Origin: Bacteroidales bacterium
GTDB taxonomy: Bacteria > Bacteroidota > Bacteroidia > Bacteroidales > UBA3663
DNA length: 11,133 bases
Direction: 5' to 3'
Assembly (NCBI GenBank): GCA_017632695.1
Contig: JAGBQS010000106.1
Span: 1-11,133, forward strand
How positions within the stretch are numbered: position 1 is the stretch's first letter; the number at the start of each line of letters is the position of its first letter. Made by a program: the position numbers and the translations under genes. Below, one piece after another: positions 7,901 through 11,133 of the stretch. Under the pieces are notes generated by a model, which did no database searches, was not told the origin of the DNA, and saw nothing but the letters and a program-made list of their open reading frames with translations.

Positions 7901-9480
7901 CTGGTACGGTTACCATGAGCAACGACAATACCTATACCGGCGGTAACTATCTGCGTGGCGGAACCACAATTGTCAGCTCGCTGGCAAGTGCCACACAGGC
8001 TTATGGCGGATTGGGCGCGGCAGTTGCTACACCGGCCAAGTTCCAGATGTCGAACGGTGCCGTACTGCAGACGTCCGGTACCATCCAGAACAATTCGCCG
8101 ATGTATATCTCGACCGAAGCAGGCGGTGTCATCAACAACTCCGGCTCGTTTACCCAGCAGCGTCCTGTTCAGGGTACACTGCTCACCAAGCGCGGATCCG
8201 GAACCCTGACGCTGAGCGTAGATAACAGCGTTTTGCAGAAGCTGGTTATTTCCGGCGGTTCGGTCTATGCTTCGACGGGAACGCCGGCCAAGGCCATCGA
8301 GATAACCTCCGGTTCGCTGACGCTGGCTGCTGCTTCGGGTGTGCCGATTACCGTGCCTGCCGACAAGACCGCATCCATTTACTGTCAGGGCGACCGTCTG
8401 GCTTATTCAAGTCCGCTGTATGGTGCCGGAACCGTTACCATCTATTATCCGGTTGTGATAGGCAGCGGTTGGAACGCTACCCGTACGGCGCTGAACGGCA
8501 ACTGGTCGGAATTCGAGGGAACCATCCGTCCGGCTGTATATACAACTTCCGACGGACGCTTCTGTCTGAATAACGGCTACGGTCTGGCTAAGGGTACCCT
8601 GAATATCCCCGAAGGTATCGTTGTGGAAAGCACCGCCAGAACGTTTGCCTTGGGCGAACTGATCGGAGCAGGCAGTCTGGGCGGCGTATGTTCGTTGTCG
8701 AGTTCTTCGCCAGGCAACTGGAGTACCTGGAATGTAGGTGGCAAGCGTACCAGCTTCTCCTTCTCCGGTCAGGTTACATCGAATGCCATTCTGAATAAGG
8801 TGGGCGAGGGAACCATGACGGTTTCCGGAGCCTGGGACAATACCGGAACCGTTACCGTACGCGAAGGAACGCTGAAGGTTTCAACCACAGCCTCGCTGGG
8901 TTCCGGCAACCTGATTGTCTCGCAGGGCGCACGGCTCTTCGGTAACCTCTCAACGGGTGTTATCAAAAATGCCAATGTCACCATCAACGGAACGCTCCAG
9001 CCGGGCTTGACTGAAACCATTGCGTTGGGCAAGCTGCTCTTTAACGGACAGAATGTTTCGGTCAGCTCCACAGGTACTCTCCGTTTCGGTATCAGCAAGG
9101 CTTCAACCGGCGCATCGGTTTTGAGCGGCACCTCGATTCAGAACATCGGCACGCTGACGTTTGCCTCCGGTTCCGTCATTTCGGTTTTCCTGACCGGTTC
9201 GTATGTGCCGAAGGAAGGTGACGAGATCCGTCTGTTCAGCAACGTGTCGGCGATTACGGGTACACCTGTAGTGGAAATCGAGGGCTATGAGGTTCAGACC
9301 GACATGAGCCGCTTCGAAAGCGAGGGTGTCATTGTAATTCTCACAGCCGTAAGCGGACTGGAGCGCATCGGAGCCGACGACACAGCCAAGGATGTTTATT
9401 ATGACCTGGTAGGACGCCGCGTGTCCGATCCGGGTAAGGGAGTATATATTCTGAATGGTAAGAAAGTAATCATCAAGTAA
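4960..9480 (+). CDS. Rhamnogalacturonan lyase (PL11) fused to autotransporter-type beta-strand repeats
   Basis: This 1506-residue protein has a clear signal peptide ('MKKLFVILLSMVAITPVTA|Q'). Residues about 20-612 match polysaccharide lyase family 11 (YesW/YesX type) in order and length: an N-terminal FN3-like beta domain, then a propeller with calcium-binding type loops (DLDGDG at 139-144, DWDQDG at 202-207, DVDWDG at 363-368). The family signatures 'GDIFGDWREEV' (546-556) and 'RIPTLWHDHQYR' followed by 'YNQCPH' come near 575-605. PL11 enzymes cleave the rhamnose-galacturonate backbone of rhamnogalacturonan I by beta-elimination. About 840 further residues are rich in Gly, Ser and Thr and resemble autotransporter-associated strand repeats, with K-x-G-x-G-T-x-T units at 978, 1077 and 1280. 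No C-terminal beta-barrel follows; the protein ends in a 27-residue tail like those of the two upstream genes. It starts 38 bases after the upstream gene and is probably in the same operon. The lyase assignment is strong; the role of the repeat region is unknown. Confidence 0.93.
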   Translation: MKKLFVILLSMVAITPVTAQRITDKLDRGLVAVPANSGGGNLVSWRVFGEEYYDVTYNLYCDGSPIATNLEVSNYQHTAGTQSSSYQVAAVVRGVEQPKSAAITRWNDGFLEVPVQKITGRDGTDVTSHYTLNDVSMGDLDGDGVVEFIVKRPCDLAADVSNKNCFHVLDCYRLDGTRLWWIDLGPNMLSGADEQWDAVCFDWDQDGKAEVLLRIQDNAILHYADGSADTIGSMAVDTRWSGIEYTSSGNEYLLYLEGVTGKPYEIGEASHPKYLTYPIARGSDSDWGSGIVGHRSTKHYWAAPYLDGRHASIFLGRGCYTKHVMKAFDVDPATHKLIPLWTWQCSTSGMWFGQGYHNFQVADVDWDGRDEIVFGSMIIDDNGKGLSTTGLGHGDSQHCSDFDPYRKYQEMFACNESSPANNYRNACTSEIYYRQTASGDDGRALMGNFTNDYPGSVGRSVASGWVSSTSDKIISELNGDALISWGDLNSRIYYDGDLLDEYLESPGTEGYGVVYKPGGGRVANLQKNAYDTKMNNYTKNNPGAQGDIFGDWREEVVLRTADNTALRVYTTGYSTKYRIPTLWHDHQYRNAMVWQSMGYNQCPHKSYFLGELEGITTAPAPLTMTGRTEIANGGTVTTTDEHLIVCENNNTEISIQEGASPYIVTFNVPSWVQGKAGDNATTKTAITYQYYTCNVTGGGLSGSTRLIKQGDGILNLPSVNMTHTGETNVWAGTVNYSGEMKNSPLWLNRFAEFNGSATFKSLKADYGSVVRPGGKGQIGTVRTVEGYTMGFGSRLVLELSATETDTLADKIAASQLTIESKSWSYGPKYLVPVIELATPDGSELQPGDYVIGEFAAVSGSLANIKIEGAGKLKTGLKFEKGKLILSLGNVRGASHIVWTGQTSAVWDYASTPNFMLDGDETASPDIFVTGDIVDFTDASPVRNISIKDEMTVDTMRVNSTQAYTFAGNGKIVGGAFVKEGSGTVTMSNDNTYTGGNYLRGGTTIVSSLASATQAYGGLGAAVATPAKFQMSNGAVLQTSGTIQNNSPMYISTEAGGVINNSGSFTQQRPVQGTLLTKRGSGTLTLSVDNSVLQKLVISGGSVYASTGTPAKAIEITSGSLTLAAASGVPITVPADKTASIYCQGDRLAYSSPLYGAGTVTIYYPVVIGSGWNATRTALNGNWSEFEGTIRPAVYTTSDGRFCLNNGYGLAKGTLNIPEGIVVESTARTFALGELIGAGSLGGVCSLSSSSPGNWSTWNVGGKRTSFSFSGQVTSNAILNKVGEGTMTVSGAWDNTGTVTVREGTLKVSTTASLGSGNLIVSQGARLFGNLSTGVIKNANVTINGTLQPGLTETIALGKLLFNGQNVSVSSTGTLRFGISKASTGASVLSGTSIQNIGTLTFASGSVISVFLTGSYVPKEGDEIRLFSNVSAITGTPVVEIEGYEVQTDMSRFESEGVIVILTAVSGLERIGADDTAKDVYYDLVGRRVSDPGKGVYILNGKKVIIK
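6796..9360 (+). other. Autotransporter-type beta-helix / strand-repeat region within the PL11 protein
   Basis: Residues about 613-1467 of the PL11 protein are non-catalytic and rich in Gly, Ser, Thr and Asn with alternating hydrophobic residues. 'IVWTG' and 'AVWDYASTPNF' near 893-910 resemble the opening of autotransporter-associated repeat units. Three K-x-G-x-G-T-x-T-x-S motifs start at residues 978, 1077 and 1280 (bases about 7891, 8188 and 8797), each leading into short repeated strands such as 'VREGTLKVSTTASLGSG'. This fits passenger-associated transport repeats (PF12951/TIGR02601) and a parallel beta-helix stalk. The first 270 residues of the region are less clearly repetitive. Confidence 0.65.
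9397..9477 (+). other. C-terminal tail motif of the PL11 protein (possible sorting signal)
   Basis: The last 27 residues begin YYDLVGRRV, continue with KGVYILNGKK and end VIIK. They align without gaps to the tail of the zincin protein. The motif follows the repeat region directly, in the place where a classical autotransporter would have its outer-membrane barrel. Confidence 0.55.
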
Positions 9481-9484
9481 TACT

Positions 9485-11133
9485 ATGAGAAAGCTATTCC
9501 GACGCATGTTTGCGGCAGCCGTACTGTGTGCAGCAACAGGATTTGCCTTAGCGGCAAATACCGTTACTTCCGTCTCGAAGGTTACCGAAGCGGTGACATT
9601 GAGCGAAGACGTTGATTATGTCATTACTTCGGACACGCCGTTTGAAGGCGAGGGCAGTGTTAACATTACGAACACCGACCATGCTGTGCTGATTCTGAAG
9701 CAGATCCGCCCGAGTGTAACCATCAAGACCTGGCTGGCTAACCATGTCTATATAAAAGGTCAGCAGGCTGTGAACGGAACGAACTGTCAGGTAAAGATGT
9801 ATGCTCACGGCACGATCATCATGCCTTATGCCAGCGATATCAAGCCTTTGACGGTTTATTCGGAACAGAACTTCAGCGGTACATCGGTCAACAGCTTCGG
9901 TCTGGAGAACGATGGCGGTTTCATGAACACCCTGACCACAGACAAGTTGAACAACCAGATCCGAAGCTTCAAGCTGAAGCGCGGTTATATGGTCACCTTC
10001 TCAACCCGGCCCGGTGGACGCGGTTACAGCCGTTGCTTCATTGCCGATACCGAGGATCTGGAAGTGGCAAGTCTGCCGATGGTGCTCGACCAGCGCATCT
10101 CGTCGTACCGTGTGTTTACCTGGTACGATTCGCAGAAGAAGGGCGTGGCCGACTATGTGGACGAAACGGCTAACTTCGCTTTGGGTTCAACCTGGTCGTA
10201 CACATGGGGCACCGGCCGCTCGCTGTTGCCGGATGCCGAATGTGTTTCCAACCATATTTACGAGGATTGGCCCAGCCCGGCAGCCTGCGGTAACGTGACC
10301 TATACCTGCCACATGAAGACCAACAACGAGCCGGGTAACTCGGCCGATGATCATCCGCAGGATGTTGCAACCGTGCTTGGCAACTGGGAGAACCTGATGC
10401 GTACCGGTCTGCGTCTGTGCTCCGAGAGTTCGCACGACGGCAGCTGGGCTCACCTCCGTGCCTTTATCGATTCCATCGATGCCCGCGGCTGGCGTTGCGA
10501 CCTGCTCGACCTGCACTGCTACTGGCCAGGCAGCAGCTTCTACAACTGGAAGTATTATTATGACAGTTACGGCGGACGTCCAATCTGGATTTCCGAATGG
10601 GTATGGGGCGCTTCGTGGAATCAGAACGGTGTGTTCGGTCTGGGCGACCTCTCCTACGAGGAGAAACAGGCCAGAAATGCTGCCGAGCTGAGCTCAATCA
10701 TTCCTTCGATGAACAATTCGCCATACGTTGAGCGTTATGCCTACTGGAACAGCGAGGCCGATTTCTCGAAGGTGTACCAGAACGGCCTGACCACTTCGGG
10801 CAGGTACTACGCTTCGGTTGAGTCCGGACTCGGACACAACAGCAAGTACGATAAGATTCCGACCCTGCCCCGTCAGTACAGTCCGAGCAATCTTTCGGTC
10901 TCGTACAACAGCGAGACCAAGAAAGTTACGCTCGAGTGGCACGATGTGAACGGCGAATACAACCGTTCGATGGCTATTGAAGTCAAGACCCCGTCATCGG
11001 CCAGCTGGACCGAATTGCAGACGGTTACGCCACAGGAATCGGAAGCCGACTATAAGGTAACGATTGATGGCGTGGACGGCTACAAGTACCGCATCCATGT
11101 GGTCGATCTGAAGAATGTTTCCCGTTACACCAA
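9485..11133 (+). CDS. Secreted glycosyl hydrolase, Glyco_hydro_cc / GH128-like, 3' end missing
   Basis: The frame is open to the window end (549 full codons). The chosen ATG gives a signal peptide, 'MRKLFRRMFAAAVLCAATGFALA', and lies 4 bases after the PL11 stop, so translation is probably coupled. Residues about 25-200 form a beta-rich domain I do not recognise. Residues about 205-455 resemble the glycosyl hydrolase catalytic core PF11790 (Asl1/GH128 group). 'YRVFTWYDSQKKG' begins at 208, and 'NNEPGNSAD' supplies candidate acid/base Glu282. 'DLHCYW' contains His344, and 'RPIWISEWVWGASW' supplies candidate nucleophile Glu371. An FN3 domain starts near 467 and runs off the window. Characterised GH128 members act on beta-1,3-glucan; the substrate here is not known. 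The motifs make a retaining glycosidase likely, and the operon suggests plant cell wall or a similar complex polysaccharide. Whether it carries the C-terminal tail of its neighbours cannot be seen. Confidence 0.82.
   Translation, partial: MRKLFRRMFAAAVLCAATGFALAANTVTSVSKVTEAVTLSEDVDYVITSDTPFEGEGSVNITNTDHAVLILKQIRPSVTIKTWLANHVYIKGQQAVNGTNCQVKMYAHGTIIMPYASDIKPLTVYSEQNFSGTSVNSFGLENDGGFMNTLTTDKLNNQIRSFKLKRGYMVTFSTRPGGRGYSRCFIADTEDLEVASLPMVLDQRISSYRVFTWYDSQKKGVADYVDETANFALGSTWSYTWGTGRSLLPDAECVSNHIYEDWPSPAACGNVTYTCHMKTNNEPGNSADDHPQDVATVLGNWENLMRTGLRLCSESSHDGSWAHLRAFIDSIDARGWRCDLLDLHCYWPGSSFYNWKYYYDSYGGRPIWISEWVWGASWNQNGVFGLGDLSYEEKQARNAAELSSIIPSMNNSPYVERYAYWNSEADFSKVYQNGLTTSGRYYASVESGLGHNSKYDKIPTLPRQYSPSNLSVSYNSETKKVTLEWHDVNGEYNRSMAIEVKTPSSASWTELQTVTPQESEADYKVTIDGVDGYKYRIHVVDLKNVSRYT

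Noticed and set aside
9512..9532. Lipoprotein signal (Cys15 in 'AAVLC') in the GH128-like protein
   Set aside because: The residues before Cys are not a good lipobox (Val-Leu at -2/-1), and a standard signal peptidase I site, 'ALA|A', follows at residue 23.
1..11133. tRNA, rRNA, CRISPR array, insertion sequence or riboswitch
   Set aside because: The sequence is continuously coding on the forward strand with gaps of at most 38 bases. No repeat-spacer pattern, transposase or structured RNA was seen.

Overview
The window is almost entirely coding (about 99%). Four large forward-strand genes are spaced only 37, 38 and 4 bases apart, with no visible terminator or reverse-strand gene between them. 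The layout is that of one operon for secreted polysaccharide-degrading enzymes, such as part of a polysaccharide utilization locus (PUL). A Bacteroidota origin, probably Bacteroidales and Prevotella-like, is inferred from several signs. Three proteins end in a closely similar 'YDLxGRxV...G(I/V)(F/Y)I.NGKKV' tail. The start regions are A/T-rich and lack a Shine-Dalgarno sequence. The proteins are large modular CAZymes with FN3, LamG-like and beta-trefoil add-ons.

Layout: (1) bases 1-2517 hold the 3' part of a secreted clan GH-A-like glycoside hydrolase followed by a ricin-type beta-trefoil, an FN3 domain, a LamG-like domain and the tail. (2) Bases 2555-4921 encode a secreted protein with an FN3 domain, a zincin-type HExxH domain, a beta-trefoil-like region, a carbohydrate-binding-like jelly roll and the tail. 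(3) Bases 4960-9480 encode a 1506-residue rhamnogalacturonan lyase of family PL11, fused to about 840 residues of autotransporter-type beta-strand repeats and then the tail. (4) Bases 9485-11133 hold the 5' part of a secreted glycosyl hydrolase of the Glyco_hydro_cc / GH128-like type, with an unrecognised N-terminal domain and an FN3 domain cut off by the window end.

How they may work together (inference): the PL11 enzyme cuts the rhamnogalacturonan-I backbone of pectin, the two hydrolases act on other linkages, and the zincin could act on cell-wall or mucosal (glyco)protein. The conserved tails suggest three products share a secretion or surface-attachment route, possibly type IX secretion; the fourth cannot be judged because its C-terminus lies outside. 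No SusC/SusD pair, regulator, transporter, RNA gene, CRISPR array or mobile element is present. The most unusual items are the PL11/autotransporter-repeat fusion, the zincin with a one-residue-longer HExxHxxGxxxH motif inside a CAZyme operon, and the operon's mix of substrates.
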